Shown: positions 1 to 13,011, counted from the stretch's first letter. The stretch: DNA of 64,000 nt from Climacium dendroides (GCA_950106755.1 OX467086.1:17440001-17504000); one strand, 5' to 3'. A program made the numbers and translations. The notes: a model not told the origin generated them from the letters alone.

Positions 1-1148
1 TATGTGACAAATTTATAAATTCAAAAAAATGTCAAAGAAGTACCCCAATCTGAACCCAAGGAAAGTGACTATATAAGGCCTTGGCCAAGCTACTCTAGGC
101 ATTGTGATGCAAATTTCGTTCTAGTATAAATTACCTTGCCCATATTGGCTCTATCCATGAAAAGTAGCATTTTCCCCCATAGCTCCTAATGGAAACATCT
201 AATTTCATTTTGGGGGGAGGGGGGATTTGGAGCAACAAAATATTCCTCATCCCCAGATTTAAAAAAAATTCAAAAAATGTATTTAATTTTTTTGTTTACA
301 GGGAATTGTTTAAAATTGCTATATTGCAATAAAAATGTTGTTTAGACCTTTAGGGATTATAATGTTTTTTTACAATCTTCCAAATCGAAAAAAGGTTGTA
401 GGCATTTAAGTGTCAAAAGTACACTAAAAACTTAAAGATAATTCTATAATAATTAATAATAAATTCAAAATACTCTCTTTTTATTTTTGAAATTTTTTTA
501 ATTTAAAAAAAATGCTTACAAAGGAAAAGTGATTTTTGAATGAACACCCTTCTACAAAAATGATTATCAGAAATAACATATTGGATTGAGAAAAAAAATT
601 TACAACACAAACTAGACTTCAAGACTCAACTTTTCCAATAGTTTTCTTAAATACAAATATTAATTGAGGAAGAAAACAACCGGCGAAGTATGTTGTAATT
701 TTCATAATTGGTGCATTGATTGGGGCTTGTGGATGGCAAGCAAGAAGTCTTACATTTGACATCAGGTGGTGTAATCATTGGGTCATGTGGTAGTTTGTAG
801 TGACTTTAGAGATAGGTTGGCGGTCATAGTAGATTTGGACAATAGTAATTTTTTTGGGCAACAAGAATTTAGCTCTTCATATAACAAATAGAATTTTGCC
901 ACATATAACTTTGTATGAATTGTAATAGTGGTTACCGGGTATACATTAAACTTGATATACCTTGGCAAAATTTTGATGTACAAAAAATATAAATTTACTA
1001 AAGAAAGTGAAATAGAAGGTGAAAAAATTTAAGAAAATTCAAATTTTGTCATTTTGCCATTGTAGAACTAGCCAATGGCATCTAGAATCTTGGAGGCAAT
1101 TTAGAAAAAGTGCACTTTCACCAAATTCTCCATTGTTAACCAAAATAA
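1..1148. other. AT-rich intergenic DNA, no gene seen
   Basis: This stretch is rich in A/T homopolymer runs. The only open frame (minus strand, 783-983, 66 codons) has no recognisable domain and is the length expected by chance at this composition. I see no RNA gene or clear transposon end. Confidence 0.6.
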
Positions 1149-1738
1149 TACTCCCTCTGTCTTAAAATAAATCCAGGGTTTCCAAATATACTTGTCCCAA
1201 ATTAAATTTGAGATTTGCTCTCCACAACTTGATGGATAACAATTGAAGCTAGTTCAAACACCCTAAAGCAAAAGAATTCGCAAATACCACAATCCATTGA
1301 CTTTAAAGCAATTCAATCCCTGTAATGGGGATCAAAATGTAACCTCTAACCAACCAAAGTCAAAGAATTCAACCCACAACTATACAAAAGCTACTACTAA
1401 CAAATCTTTTGTGAATTTCATGGACTTGCATCATAGTACAGTGTTGGAATTGAATACAAAGGACATCAACGAACATTACTACACCAACTCTATTTGGAGA
1501 ATGATCAAAATTAATACCATTGAAGCATTTCTAAAAAGAGAAAAAAATGTCAATTTTGCCACCTATTTTCAATATGCATTGCTTTACTATTGACTTCTAT
1601 TCTTTCACACTTAGTGGAGTTTAATAGAAGCTACAATAACTACACAATCCTTTGAAAATAGGAGCTACTCTCACACTAATCTAACCATTTCTAGGAAACC
1701 CTGGATTTATTTCGCGACGGATGTAGTACTATTTTTCT
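1149..1738. mobile_element. Mariner/Stowaway-like non-autonomous element
   Basis: The left end reads TA then CTCCCTCTGTCTTAAAATAA, the typical 'ctccctccgtcc' start of plant mariner/Stowaway elements. The right end carries the imperfect inverted copy, ending GACGGATGTAG then TA at 1737-1738. The arms share a strong internal block, AAATAAATCCAGGGTTTCC, at about 1166-1184 and 1694-1712. The terminal TA on both sides fits the TA target duplication of the Tc1/mariner superfamily. At about 586 bp it is long for a Stowaway MITE. Its internal open frame (1297-1593, 98 codons) shows no transposase motif, so I read it as non-autonomous. Confidence 0.7.
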
Positions 1739-3069
1739 AAATCTTTGCTATAGAAGTGATGTGATCATAAATTCAACAGTAGATTCCAAAAGACGATATT
1801 TTATTGTTTCTTTTGAAGAAAGGATAGTGAAATTGAAGCTTTCTAAGACCAATTTTTTTGTATTTTTCACAAGATTATAGTATTGTGACTTTTTACTAAT
1901 GATTCATAAAAATATAATTGAACACACTCAAAAAAAATTCTCAACAAATTTAATAATGCATACGTGGACTATACATATGTAGCATCTAGAAAAACAAAAC
2001 AAAAGTTGTAAAAACAACTTTTGAGTTTGAATATTACCAAGAAGAAAACCATGCTCAAAACCATTTTTTCTAGAAAAATTGAATTGTAACATTAAAAATA
2101 TAAGGATCTAGAATACACTTCATCACATAATACAATTTTTGTGAGGTACAAGAGTGGCAATCTAGTCACATGACAATGTGATTAAGTAGCCAACCTCATG
2201 TGGTAGAGATTGCCACATCAAGAACCACGTAAAAAGAGTATGTTGATGAAGTCCCAATTAGGCTATTAAATGATAACAACTCCATTGCTCTTTACAATTG
2301 CATTTCCAAAGACAATTTGTTCACAACAATTGTGAGTCTCCAAATTTGCAACAGTTGCAAATGTTCTATTCAACTAAAAAGCAATTGTTCTTCTAGTCAA
2401 AAAACTTAATTTTTTTCTAGTGTCTCTTCCTCATAGTAATAATATAGACAACATATACTTTTGTAGGGCATCTAGAAAAAATACTATGCAAAAAAAAATC
2501 TTCAACATTGCTGGAGTAAAGATTGGCCACATCACTCTTTGTAAATTCATTTCAATCTAATGGAGATGGTGGTTTGTGAGCTCCCAATTTGTGATTTGTG
2601 ATTTGTGATTTTCTTTTTATTTCTTTTTGCAAATTTGAATCTAGTTTTATATACATAAAGTCCCCAAAAAATATTAAAGGAAAATAGATATATCACATGT
2701 CAATATAGTATTTAGTCCTAAATAGGGTAGAAACCCAAAATTGTACAAAATATAGATATTTAGAGGAAATTGTCCAAATTATCTAAACTTGCCTTGAATG
2801 TAATAGATTGTGACTAAATTGTTCCAAGGAACCTATGTAATAATCCTAAGTTGATTCCTAGAGAAAGGTTTTACTTTTCCATTCAATTTTGTGAAATTGT
2901 AAAAATCCTAATTATTAGTTGCAAGTGCATTAAACTATAGATGAATCAATGAAGGGCATCTATGGTTGTAGTACGGTGTTTATAGGTGGGAATCACACTA
3001 GGATTCTAGTGGCAAAATTGGTTTGACAAGATTTCCTTTTTGTGTGAAAGATTTACCATTCATTGATAA
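1739..3069. other. AT-rich intergenic DNA, no gene seen
   Basis: No open frame of useful length is present. There are A/T runs and a triple repeat of TTTGTGA at about 2590-2612. A remark near 2138-2230 is a short motif about a 'tgtggcaatctagtcacatgacaa' context that recalls the repeats at 6.8 and 43.4 kb, but I cannot delimit an element. Confidence 0.5.
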
Positions 3070-3995
3070 TTAACCCCTAATGGATTTGCGTGTATTTTTT
3101 GGTTGTATAGAAATTTTAGGCAGGTACATGTAACTAGAGACTTGCATATTATAGGCTGAAATTTATATAGAAGGTCGGGGAAAGGAATATCTTTCATACA
3201 CACCAAATTTCATGACATTTGGAAATAGGAATCAAAAGTTATGACCAAATATGTTACTTTTTTCATTGACAAGGCAATATGGGCTGATCAGAAAAAATCA
3301 CTTTTTTTGAAAACAAAATTTTTAAATTATTTTCTTAGAATTATATATATGTAAAAAGCTTCAAATCATTCCAATTTAATCAATGAGATGAAAGTTATGA
3401 GTGGTTTTTGTTTGTGCGCAATTATGGATTCTCTACTTTAAAATAAACTTTGAAGTCCTTTATCTTACTCAATTTTCAATATTTTTGAAAAAAATAAAAT
3501 TATAGGATGTAGATTGTTTATAACAATATTTCAACCATTGGGATTGACATTTTTCAATTCCATAATTAAATCCTTAACAATTTAATATTTTGAATCATTC
3601 TCTACTACTATCTACTTACTATTTTTCCTATATGTTGTACAATTCCAAATGATTTGAATTTTTCAAGCATGTGACCAACTTATCTAGGAAAAAGAATCCA
3701 AAGAGTAACCATCATTTTGGACATTTTTTCATAGGAAAGTGAGCTTGTGAAGTGCAGCTGCCCTATTTTTTGCAGGGCTAAAAAATGATTTTAGTGAATT
3801 TGAATGCTTATATCTTGCAATCCACATGGTGGAAATTTCTGAAATATTTACCACGTGTTTTTAAGTTACCATAATACAAGATCCTACAATTATATGTGTC
3901 ACAAAAAGCTTTTTTCAAGAAAATTGGTACTTGTACTAGAAATGGTAGTTTTGGAGTGTTTTCAATGAAAACATAGTGAACAAACTTTAGGGATA
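3070..3995. mobile_element. TTAA-bounded element, family A, copy A1
   Basis: It starts TTAACCCCTAATGG at 3070 and ends in CTTTAGGGATA near 3995. From about 3288 onward it is closely similar to A3 (8952-9907) and A4 (41906-42838), including the shared blocks 'GTGCAGCTGCC' and 'AATACAAGATCCTA'. The first 220 bp differ from the other copies, so this may be a subfamily with a swapped 5' end. The right TTAA has decayed to GATA. No coding capacity is visible. Confidence 0.6.
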
Positions 3996-4879
3996 GTGGA
4001 ATTTGATTTTCTTATTTTATATGTACAAACTAAAAATATGAGCTTGAAAATATTTTGTAGAATTTTATGAGAGGTTCCTTAAAAAGTTCAAGAATTTTCT
4101 AAGAGTCAGAAATCTTCTTTTGAACAGTCAATTGCCAAAATTCACAATGGAAAATTTGTATAAATTACTGAAAGGGTAACAAAATCTCACTAAAAATTAT
4201 TATATTTCTTTATGCTAATAACATGATCCAACATTTTGACATCTAGAAGTACTTGAGCTAAAAATATTCTTCAAAATCAACAAATTTGAAGGAAGTTTGC
4301 ATAGCTTATCGGCATTTTTGAGGCATACAAAATAAAAATGTGGTCAAAGTAGGGTCTTTTCTTACTCCCTCATATTTACTATAGATCTTAGGCTAGTTGA
4401 TTTTCTTTAAAAAGGTGAACTTTGAAAATTGAATTTTTATCCTTTTCAATTTTAAATTGGTACTAGAATTCTTTGAAATTTTTGCAAAGATAAAAGAAGA
4501 GAGGTTCTTTAAAAGGAAATGGCCTTTTGAATTCAATGGCACAATGTTTTTGTGATTTGGAGTCTTTCTCCAAAGGTTAGAGTTTTGGTCTAGCTTAAAA
4601 AATTGAAAATCAAATATTAGGGTGAAAATCTTAAATGATAAGATTACTAGTATGAATATGAGAGGGAGGTGGTGTTTATTAAAAAAATATATAAGGACAT
4701 CTATTTTCCTTTCAAACTACTTCTTTGTGACCTCTTGTAGCCAATTTTTGGCACATTAACTCAATTGGATATTTTAGTTGGATTTGGGTCATTTTTGACC
4801 CAAATCACGGTAATGGGTGTTTTTCTGGAGCTTTTTATGCTCCATTGTGGTTTTTAGCAAGCTTTGGAGTAAGCAAGAA
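3996..4879. other. AT-rich intergenic DNA, no gene seen
   Basis: There is no supported gene here. The right part leads into a truncated family A copy. Text resembling degraded transposon sequence is present, but no ends can be fixed. Confidence 0.5.
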
Positions 4880-5172
4880 TCACCACCATTTTGGACATTT
4901 TTCCATAATGATTTGACCTTGTAAAGTGCAGCTGCCCGAATTTTTGCAGGGCCAAAAAAGGGATTTTGTCACTTCAAACGTTAGTATCTTGCAATTTACT
5001 TGGTGGAAATTTTTCAAAAAAAAATTCACATCTTTTCAAACTAACTTACTATGAGATCCTATGGTTACATGTGTTCAAAAATGTTTTTTTTCCTAAAATT
5101 TGGTCCTTGTATTAGAATGGCAATTTTGGAGCATTTTTGTGAAAACATAGTCAAAAACCTTTAGGGGCTAAG
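4880..5172. mobile_element. Truncated family A element, copy A2
   Basis: This is the 3' third of family A. It contains 'ACCACCATTTTGGACATTTT', the 'AAAGTGCAGCTGCCC' block and the end CCTTTAGGGGCTAAG. The left two thirds are missing and the right TTAA is mutated to CTAA. Confidence 0.6.
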
Positions 5173-5389
5173 GGTTAAGAAGCCATCCAATGTAGGTCAC
5201 CACCTTTGGAGGTGGTATAATGTGAGAAGAGGGCACAAAAGTATTCAATATATTGTTTAGTATATAGTACCTAGTTGTCAAGGTCAAAAAAATATTTAAA
5301 AAAAATAATTGCTATAATTTTGGGGGATTTTATCTTTCAAGAATAATTATACAAAGAAAAAAATTCCTATTTTTAGGCATCTATCAAAT

Positions 5390-5650
5390 CACACTCGCCA
5401 ACTATTATTAATTATCCATCTCGTAAGCGAGGTTTACTATTATAATAGTCTAAGATTATGAGCACATGAGCCTAAAAAACTATTTACCTATATTATAGGT
5501 GTCTATGTTACAAAAACATTCAATGATTATAGGATATCTATATTATAAATACCTATATTATAGGTATTTATGTTGTAAGCACTTTCAATGGTTGTAGGAT
5601 ATCTATTTATACATATGCTCAAGGTTCATATACTCAAAGTTCTTTTGCTT
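5390..5650. repeat. Dispersed repeat family D, copy D1
   Basis: It is built of palindromic units around 'TATTATAGGT' and 'ACCTATATTATA'. The same composition and phrases ('aggctcacatg', 'aaccattgaaggtg' or their complements) recur at 12120-12350 and 32985-33225. I cannot define its ends or class. Confidence 0.45.
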
Positions 5651-6435
5651 GCATTTCCATACTCACATGCAAATATCATTTCTTGGTATTTTTTAAACTA
5701 GAACAATTCATCATGATTGACTATAACACTTTTAGTCCCCAAGGGCCCTCTAGAATTGCTTTCAAACTAGATGAACCCAACCTTAATTCCGTGGGACTCA
5801 AAACTCATGACACTTTTTTTTGTTATGATGAAAAAAAAAAAAAAAGTGAAGTGTACATCATTCTCTCGTTTGGGGTTAAAATTCCGAATATAAAGTTACA
5901 TCCTTCGGTGTCTCTATTTTGGAAGCTTGCTATGCATGGCTCCCTCCGCCGCCTCTAACTTAGTGTAAACCGAAACTGAGTGCCTTTTTTTATCTTTAGG
6001 AAGAATTTGATGAAATTCAAATTCAAAACCACTACACTAACTTGCACTTGTGCTGTAAGTTAGTAGTGGTACTTGAGTTCTGACTGACTGCAGTAAACCT
6101 ATGCAACAGTGTCAGTCTGTCGTCGTTCTGATGGAAATAACTTACAGCTCTTGAAGCATCTCCACTCACCCTCCAGCCCACGGCAGGGGTTTGAATTCAT
6201 TTATTTGGGCTGGAGCAAGTCCAGTTCACTGACAAGTGAGTGCAATATGGATTCAAATCTTCATCGGAAGCTTTTGTTGCAACTCAATAATTTCATCCAT
6301 TGAGAAATGGGGAACCTAGGCATCAAATGATACTGTAATTTTCTTCTTAATACTCCATGGCAAATAATCTCTGAGAGAATCCTTCCTTACCCCCGTTTTG
6401 GTAGGCTCCACACAATTCGATATTTGAACTTCTTA
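5651..6435. other. Intergenic DNA, no convincing gene
   Basis: Two plus-strand open frames, 5683-5958 (91 codons) and 6109-6303 (64 codons), have no recognisable domain. The first contains a long A run that encodes a lysine string. I read both as chance frames. Confidence 0.45.
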
Positions 6436-6606
6436 TGTGTAAATGGACTTCACAATACAATAGATGTAAATGGACTTCACAATACAATAGGTGTGTAAAT
6501 GGACTTCACAATACAATAGGTGTGTAAATGGACTTCACAATACAATAGGTGTGTAAATGGACTTCACAATACAATAGATGTGTAAATGAACTTCACAATA
6601 CAATAG
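6436..6606. repeat. Minisatellite, about 29 bp x 6
   Basis: Six head-to-tail copies of a unit of about 27-29 bp are present, each holding AAATGGACTTCACAATACAA followed by TAGGTGTG or TAGATG. Copies are nearly identical, so the expansion is recent. No gene overlaps it. Confidence 0.9.
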
Positions 6607-6654
6607 CCAACAACAACGTTGCTTGAGCATAGACAAATTAAAGACAAAACTAGA

Positions 6655-6925
6655 TTTAGGGTTGTTTTTAACCCCCTAAAGTGTAAATAGTTCCCTTGGG
6701 GACTCTCAAAACATTACTTGCATTTTTAGCCCTTTGGAGGGTTGTGAGTTCTCAATAGTTCCCAAACTGCGAGAACTGCTCCTGCAGAGGGACGCAGGAG
6801 CTTGCTAATGTGATCAAGAGATTGCTACATCGGAAAAAAAAAATCCAAAAAAAAAAATGTAAATTTTTTTTTAAAAAATCTTCATTTTAAGACTGTAAAT
6901 TTTTAAATTTTTTTTATTGGGAACA
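6655..6925. repeat. Dispersed repeat family E, copy E1
   Basis: It contains 'AACCCCCTAAAGTG', a small GC-richer segment with the inverted pair CTCCTGCAG / GCAGGAG, and then a long A/T homopolymer tract. A similar arrangement (tract, a 'gatgtggcaattttgctacatc' hairpin, and a 'cttgcattc' hairpin) lies at 43215-43490. The two are probably related elements in opposite orientation. Confidence 0.35.
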
Positions 6926-6964
6926 ACCATTCTCTAGAATCTGCAAGGAAGACCAACATCAGGA

Positions 6965-7586
6965 ATGGGCCTAAAATGACCCTCTTGGACCCCTAGAAAT
7001 CATCTAATGGTTAGGATAAGTATTTATGATCTCAAATTTTTGTCAACATTTTTTTCAAGATAGAAAAATTGATCTGCTTTTTAGGAATATAATTTGTATT
7101 TCAAGGTACCTAGGAACAAAGTTATGCCATGACAAGCCCAAATCAAGTGAGGCTAGGTAGTGAATTTTTTTCAAAAATCTGAAATAATTATTTATTAAAA
7201 AAAATTCTTATAGATTTTTTTTCTACATGGGAAGATTTGATTCATTCCAAAAATGAAAATGGCATGGTTTTTTCGGGTTTTTTTTTTCCAAAACCCTAAA
7301 CTCAATTCTTCAACATAAAAGAATTGGAATTCACAATCTATAGTACAAAAATTTTAAGTTAAGAGGATTCAAAGCTATAAAATCTAGTTAGACTAGGAAC
7401 AAAAAAATTCTTTTTCTTCACTTTAAATGCTTATATCTTGTGATGACTACAGTCAAAGTTTTTGAAACTTCTTTTAAACATTCTCATACTTATTTAATGC
7501 AAGATCTTACTGTTGGATATGAAAAAAAGACAAATGTTCAAAAAAATTTAAGTTGGTTTTTGACAAAAATATGGCCTTGGGATTAA
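6965..7586. mobile_element. Decayed family B element, copy B4
   Basis: The internal text (a bounded 'gatctcaaatttttgt' start region and an ending GGCCTTGGGATTAAG at 7575-7587) parallels B2 and B3. The right TTAA at 7583-7586 is intact, while the left boundary is eroded and approximate. No coding sequence is seen. Confidence 0.5.
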
Positions 7587-8951
7587 GAAATAATTTAATA
7601 ATTAAAAATAATTGATGTGTCTTCTTAAAATTAGTGGATTTAAATTAAATTAAATTTTTATCCATTAATATTTACTCCTTTTAAATTAGCTTTTGCTTGT
7701 TTAGTTTAAATTCAATTAGACTTGATTTTTTATGAGTGTTTTTTCTAGGGTGCTTGCCGTCATATGTGAGAGTTTTATTTCCACTTCTAAGATGGGCATA
7801 TTCGTTGATTTTGGTCCGTACTTAGAAGAGTCAAAATGGTCTCATGCTATGTGAATGTTGCATCTGTCTACAAAGGTCAGCATTAAAAAAATATCAAGAG
7901 CTTGATTTTTTTGGAAATTAATCTTGGGGGAGATTAAAAAAATCAAATGCTACAAATGCCTTAATATTGGGAAATGTGCCAATTGTTGAAATTCAAATCA
8001 TCTAGTCTAGTGCTTAAAAATTTAATACTTTAAGCCTTATCAAAGTATCATTTGTATGATTTTTCATAGATGATTTGAAGGAATCACTTCATTAATATGT
8101 AGTGAATAGGAGGGGTGAAGTGACCTTTGTTATAGTGAATATCATTGTTAAGTTCATCATCAATCCTCAAAAGTTATGGGATATTTGAAGCAAGATTGGA
8201 GCTCAAAGAAAAAACAAAGTACTAGTGTTTACACCAATGTGTTTTTTGAGACCAAAGTCCCCCCTTTTGGCCTGACTTCTAGGCTCATTTTTGGAAGGAT
8301 GAAGCCAAAGAGGTCAAAATCTGTCAAAGTTGGTGAATTTTTTTCAAGAAAAAACAAACAAATTTTAGTTTACACTAGAACTTCATACCTCATTTAAGCA
8401 TTATAAACCAATTTTTTTCAAAATAAGGTCAACCAAGAAAATGTAGGAAATAAAGTTAAGTTTCACCTTCAAAAAAATTCTTTGTGATTAAAAGTCTCTA
8501 ATAGAAAGTTGTAGAGGTGCAAAGTTTAGTTGTGAAAACTATTATTGCATTATTTTGACTTGACTTTAAGTAGTTGAGCTCTTTCATGTCTTAATTTGCA
8601 CACCCCACATAGACTATTGTACCTCCTACCTTCCCACTTCTATAAAGTACTTGCCTACTCTCACACAAATAAAAAATAAGTGTCTTGTAAAAATATGTAT
8701 AATAGCAATGGACAAAATAGACACATACAAGGCTCTAGAATTTTGCAAAAAAAAATGAAAACCTTATTAATTTTGGAAGCACTTGCCAAAACACTTTTTC
8801 CAACTATGACTTGTTATTTGGCATGAAATGCTCACCATGATAGTTGGATATGGTAGCAATTAAGTACATGCATAGTTAGCAATGAAATATCAAAATCACA
8901 ATTTTTCAATCTTAGAGACTTAGATGAAGATAGAGAAGGTATGAAAGACAA
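7587..8951. other. AT-rich intergenic DNA, no gene seen
   Basis: One plus frame at 8176-8397 (73 codons) has no domain similarity that I recognise. No repeats with clear ends are visible. Confidence 0.5.
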
Positions 8952-9907
8952 TTAACCCCTAAAGCCCTAAACTACATATTTTAGCAACATAGCAATTTTG
9001 GGCAACTCATTACAAATGGAGTTTTTTTTCTTTGAAATTTTCACACAACATGTGGCTGAAGAGTAGATTTAAAGCCCAACAATTTTCATAATTTCTGACT
9101 ACATGGTTAAGAAGTTGTTGTACGATATGTAGTTTTTAGTGATTAGCATGTAAGTCAGGCAACAAAAAAAACTTCTTCAAAATCACTTTTAAAAAAAATA
9201 AAATTATTAAAATTATTTTTATATTTCTCTATATATGCGAAAAGATTTGAATCATTCAATTTTAATTATTGAAATGAAGTCATGAGGAATTTTAGTTTGC
9301 GAGTAGTTTGCAAGGTAGTTATAGAATCTCAACTCCAAAATAAACTTTGAAGTCCTTTATTTAATTCAATTTTTAATATTTTTGGAAAATAATAAAAATA
9401 GTAGGTGTGGATTTTTTATTAAAACATTACAACCTATGGGATTGGCATTTTTCAAGTCCATAAATAAATTGTTATCAATTTTGAATTTTGAATCATTCTC
9501 TACTTCTTTCTACTTATTATTTTTTTCTATATGCTATACAATTTCAAATGATTTGAAAATTTTCAAGCATATAGCCAACTTGCCTTGCAAAATGAATTCA
9601 AGGAACAACCACCATTTGGGACATTTTTTAATACAAATGTGACCTTGTGAAGTGCAGCTGCCCAAGTTTTTGCATGGCCCTAAAGAGGATTTTGGTCACT
9701 TCAAACACTAATATTTTGCAATGTACATGGTGGAAATTTCTGAAAAAATTTCCACATCTTCTCAAACGAGCATAATACAAGATCCTATGGTTACATGGGT
9801 CCCCTAATTTTTTTTTCTAAAATGTAGTACTTGTATTAGAAATGACAGTTTTGGAGCACTTGTATGTGAGGTGAAAACATACTTAGTAAAAAATCTTTAG
9901 AGATTAA
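8952..9907. mobile_element. TTAA-bounded element, family A, full-length copy A3
   Basis: The element is flanked by TTAA at 8952-8955 and 9904-9907. The left end is CCCCTAAAG and the right end is CTTTAGAGA, a short imperfect inverted repeat. It is about 950 bp and collinear with A4 over its whole length. The internal open frame (9382-9642, 86 codons) is not a transposase. It is non-autonomous. The TTAA flanks match the target preference of piggyBac-type elements. Confidence 0.75.
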
Positions 9908-10556
9908 TCAGAAATATTGTTTATACCAATAGTTGCTTCAAGTCAATGTCCATTACCAAAATGGAAGATTAGAAAGTCATTACTTGAATTATTAAATGCT
10001 ATAGGTATTTTTTACTTTGATCATTTGTTATTTAAAACAATATACAGGAAATTAGAATAAAAATTTAGTGTCTACAATACATTCCAAAAAAACAATCACT
10101 ACAAGCATGGTTCACTTCAAAAGGGGGCTATAAAGATTTTTACATGCATAAGTATTGTCTATTTTTGGTTCAAAATGAACATTCTAAAATTTAAACTTAT
10201 TATGTGTCCCAATAAATTGCATTAGCGTTTTGTACTTTTTCCACCACTTCATATTATCTTGTAGATATATTTTAACCCCTAAATACCAAGGTTATTTTTG
10301 AATTTCTTAGAGTTTGATTTTTTTTTTTAAATTAACCAAATATTTGATAAGTATTCTATATTTTATGAATTTTAATGTACAATCATACACTAGTTGTACT
10401 GTAGAATGTGAATCACTTAGCAAAATAAAACTTGCATGGAATGAAAAATTACAATGTTTGATCACACGCATGTAAAAAACTTGAAAGTGAATTGAAGTAT
10501 TTCAATCCCTTTTTTATGTGTTGATTACAATTGCAATCATGAAAAAATATAATGCC
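9908..10556. other. AT-rich intergenic DNA with possible element end
   Basis: No gene is visible. A lone TTAACCCCTAAA at about 10272-10283 looks like a left end of a family A or B element, but no matching right end precedes B3. Confidence 0.45.
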
Positions 10557-11422
10557 TTAATCTCAAAAGTCCTAGTGCCCCTTTAGGGGATAAAACGGAT
10601 TTTGGATAAACTCCTACGATCTAAATTTTTGTTGTGATTTTCCAAAACTTTTTGATGAGATGAAAAAACACATTGGCTTTCTCTCTCTCTCTATTCTCTC
10701 AATCAAGGCCTAAGAGCAAAAGTTATGATATCCAAAGTATAAGATAGAATTTATTGGGTAGCAAAAAAATCTACAAAAATTTGAAATAATTGTTGCATTT
10801 TTTATTTTTTATAGATTGTATTTTTGTGTACAAGGAAATTTTTGACTTGTTCTATTTGAATTAACAATGTAGAAGTTGTGGAACTTATTGGGCAATTATA
10901 GCATCTCCTTGTAAAAATACATATTGGATTTATTTTTTAACTCAATTTTTTTAAAAATTCCACGAGGTTTAGTATGCTTGCTAGAATATATTAACAATTT
11001 AGTTTTACCTTTAAACTTGTACTTACTTCTTCTTAACAATTTTCTAAAAAATATAAATCAAGTGTATTTTTTGAAATTTTCTTCCTAAAAATTTCAACTA
11101 AATTCTTCCACATAATTTTTTTTAATTCAATATTTGTAGTGAATTTTTTTTAAGCTAAGAACATTCAAAGTCTTATATGGTAATCTATTCACACAAGCTG
11201 TTAAATAACATTTTCTTCACTTCAAACAAAAATATCTTCCAATCTATGTTGTAAAGGTTTTTGAAATTTCTTCCACACATTCTTATACTTGTCTAGTATA
11301 AGATCCTTAGATTAAATATGTACAAAAATAACAATGTTTAAAGTTTTTTGCTCTTTGCAATAGATTTTTTGGGTTATGAGTGTTTTTTGATGAAATAAAG
11401 GCCTTGAGACTTTTAGGATTAA
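10557..11422. mobile_element. TTAA-bounded element, family B, copy B3
   Basis: TTAA flanks lie at 10557-10560 and 11419-11422. Inside the left end the text 'AAAGTCCTAGTGCCCC...ATTTTGGATAAACTCC' matches the start of B2 (52847) and the inverted end of B1. The right end is GAGACTTTTAGGA. It is about 860 bp with no coding capacity. Confidence 0.65.
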
Positions 11423-12119
11423 AGAACATAGTATGTACAATCAAAACTAATTTACTACTTCTCAAAATCTTATGTACACTTTTAAAAATGAGTTTCTAAT
11501 GTGATTTCTTCTTAGAGCCCTAGTGTATTTGAGACTTATCTTCAAATAAGAAAAAATTTGGGGCCTTTGAAGGGCCATTTGACTTTCAATAGAAGTACAA
11601 ATATAAGGAAATTAAAAAAAAATTAAAAATGATTCTTTAAATATTATTTTTTAAATTAATGCTTTTGTTGTATTTGCATCATTGCCAAAAGTTAAATGTC
11701 CCTCCAAAGACACCAAATTTTCTCTAGAGAGAGCCCTTAATACAAGGTTTGCAATGCACATCTTTCAACTTCAAATCTATTTGTGGATATTGAGAGAGAA
11801 TCTTTGAGTATTTTGCTAAAGAATCTATAGACATTGTCCATCAAATTGTGGGGGTGCAAAAGGTGTTTACTTGTTCAATAACATTTGCATCTACTTGATC
11901 AACTAATCATTGTGCTACCCACCCTTTACACAAGTTTATTCATAAGATGAATTTTGTAGGTACTTGAGTAGGTATTGAAATGTTGTTTAAAAGTTTAGCA
12001 GTCAAAAAATATAAAATATCCCTTTCTTAAATATTTTTAATTTTTAATTTGTTTCATGATGATTTGCATTTAAATTGCAACATTGATGTTAAATGCTACA
12101 ATTGTCTTGGTATGTGAGT
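11423..12119. other. AT-rich intergenic DNA, no gene seen
   Basis: No open frame of note and no recognisable element ends are present. Confidence 0.5.
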
Positions 12120-12350
12120 ATAAAATGCAAGCATGTGAGCTTTGAGCATATATATTTAAGTAGATATACTACAACCATTGAAGGTGTTTATAATATAAAC
12201 ACCTATAATACATGTTCCTATATCATAGTTACACTATAATCATTGAAGGTTTCTATAATATAGACACCTATAACATAGGTATATAATCTTCTAGGCTCAT
12301 GTGCTAATGCTTTTAGGCTCACATAATAGCACCCCTCCTTAATGCTACTA
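12120..12350. repeat. Dispersed repeat family D, copy D2
   Basis: It has the same palindromic 'TATAATATAAACACCTATAA' style units and 'aggctcacat' phrase as 5390-5650 and 32985-33225. Confidence 0.45.
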
Positions 12351-12645
12351 CTATGCTCAATTTGAAATTCAACTATTTGCAAAACCTAAATTAGACAATT
12401 TTGAATAGTATTTTTAGAAAGTCTTGTTATTGCATACTTATGATCAATCGATGAGATGTTTTGTCTATGTAAGATTGATTCATTTTTCAAATAAATTCCT
12501 ACTCAAACTTCCTCACACTATTGTACTATAGCTTTCAGTGTCCATGCAAAGCTTAGTCCCTTTTGACCCAAAAATCAACAATGATGAATTTCTTTTCACA
12601 AATTTTGGTCCAATGGCTACAAAACATTTCTTGGTTTGATTCAAT

Positions 12646-12876
12646 TTAACCCTGTAACATCATCGTGGGCACTAAGTGTTCAATAGATGACAAATAATCT
12701 TTCTATGTGAGATAGAAGTGCAAATGTTCATCTTTGGAATTTTGTGTGAAAAGCAGAGTTCTTACACAATAGTTTGACCTCCAATAAATGCTCTTGGTTT
12801 TATTAAGCAAATGATTTATACAATATCAAAAAGGATGATTTCCATAATGACTAGGCTAGTGCTCCAAGGTTAAAGA
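12646..12876. mobile_element. Family C MITE, copy C1
   Basis: It begins TTAACCCTGTAACATC and ends CCAAGGTTAA. The core holds the family hallmarks 'GATGACAAATAATC', 'TTCATCTTTGGAATTTTGTG' and 'GGATGATTTCC'. At about 230 bp with TTAA at both ends, it belongs to a short MITE family with at least nine copies in this window. Confidence 0.7.
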
Positions 12877-13011
12877 GCTTTTTAAAGTCCATCACCCAAA
12901 TTTGCAACAATTGTGACAACAAATTTGTAATAAGTAGCCTAAAGATTATAACCAAATATATTAAATTGCTTCAACTTCATCAAAGAATTTTAAACATTCT
13001 CTTAACCCCCA

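Noticed and set aside
1297..1593. 98-codon frame inside the mariner-like element, considered as a transposase.
   Set aside because: It has no DDE/DDD motif or helix-turn-helix pattern and is far too short.
6436..6606. Regular 29-bp repeats resembling a CRISPR array.
   Set aside because: Units are head-to-tail without unique spacers, and the genome is eukaryotic with spliced genes.
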